A DNA stretch of 13,892 nt. Source: Actinomycetota bacterium. GTDB taxonomy: Bacteria > Actinomycetota > Acidimicrobiia > Acidimicrobiales > CADCSY01. Under the pieces are notes generated by a model. That model searched no databases and had not been told where the DNA came from. It was given only the letters and a program-made list of their open reading frames with translations. Shown here piece after piece: positions 13,770 to 13,892 of the stretch. The translations under genes were made by a program, and so were the position numbers. The number at the start of each line of letters is the position of its first letter. Position 1 is the stretch's first letter. Location: NCBI GenBank assembly GCA_016178435.1, contig JACOTK010000273.1, forward strand, positions 1 through 13,892, given 5' to 3'.

Positions 13770-13892
13770 GCGCCCCCCTTCCCGTCTCCGGTGCCTGGCG
13801 TCCTGGTGACCCGCCGGGGCAACGGCGCTTCGTGTCCTTCGCCACGGATCGGTCGTTTGTGCTCGAGGGCGGCGGCATGTTGGGCGACATCA
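13766..13892 (+). CDS. metX: Probable homoserine O-acetyltransferase, N-terminus only (cut by window end)
   Basis: Only the first 42 residues are visible. The start MSAPLPVSGAWRPGDPPGQR, then RRFVSF and FVLEGGGMLGDI, resembles the N-terminus of actinobacterial MetX proteins, where a 'LEsGg.L.dv' strand leads into the conserved AYETWG segment that would come just past the edge. MetX acetylates homoserine for methionine synthesis in the cytoplasm and is an alpha/beta hydrolase; its catalytic Ser-Asp-His would all lie outside the window. The ATG overlaps the MFS stop by 4 nt, so the pair is one operon. The call rests on a short N-terminus from memory of the family and could be another alpha/beta hydrolase. 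Confidence 0.55.
   Translation, partial: MSAPLPVSGAWRPGDPPGQRRFVSFATDRSFVLEGGGMLGDI

Overview
The window is high-GC, densely coded DNA with strong G/C bias at third codon positions. An F420-dependent luciferase-like oxidoreductase, a fatty-acid-type acyl-CoA dehydrogenase, TAnnnT-type -10 elements placed directly against start codons, and the overall gene style point to an actinobacterium. Acidimicrobiia (Microthrix/Ilumatobacter-like) is my best guess, inferred from style and not from any search. I see no rRNA, tRNA, CRISPR array, transposase or phage gene, so this looks like ordinary chromosomal backbone.

Layout. (1) 2-430 (+): the 3' part of a short-chain dehydrogenase that appears to have lost its catalytic core by a clean in-frame deletion. 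(2) 431-605: non-coding, with four short perfect inverted repeats. (3) 606-2168 (+): a membrane-anchored, stand-alone glutamate-synthase-like FMN/Fe-S protein. It converges on the next unit across a 15-bp-stem terminator (2208-2252). (4) A leftward pair: a beta-lactamase-fold serine hydrolase (4446-3586) followed by an acyl-CoA dehydrogenase (3529-2279) whose catalytic glutamate sits at the LCAD/isovaleryl-type position. (5) Divergent from it, 4542-7151 (+): a membrane-bound PAS-PAS-GGDEF-EAL protein with both c-di-GMP catalytic domains intact. (6) 7197-8030 (+): a second, complete short-chain dehydrogenase. (7) 8272-11250 (+): a two-gene unit of a core DEAD-box RNA helicase and, 3 nt later, an N6-adenine DNA methyltransferase resembling TaqI/Eco57I-type enzymes. 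(8) Leftward 12344-11412: an LLM-class F420-dependent oxidoreductase. Divergent from it, an MFS exporter (12423-13769) overlaps by 4 nt the start of a probable homoserine O-acetyltransferase gene (metX), which the window end cuts.

Most genes are unrelated in function. The tight units are helicase plus methyltransferase, hydrolase plus acyl-CoA dehydrogenase, and MFS plus metX. Expression style varies. Some genes have good Shine-Dalgarno sites (acyl-CoA dehydrogenase, helicase). The second SDR, the LLM oxidoreductase and the MFS gene instead have a TAnnnT hexamer 6-7 nt before the start codon and little or no Shine-Dalgarno, the pattern expected for leaderless mRNAs. I found no convincing new multi-gene system. 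The most useful leads are the helicase/methyltransferase pair, the helicase leader hairpin that overlaps its ribosome binding site, the leaderless promoters, and the deleted SDR.
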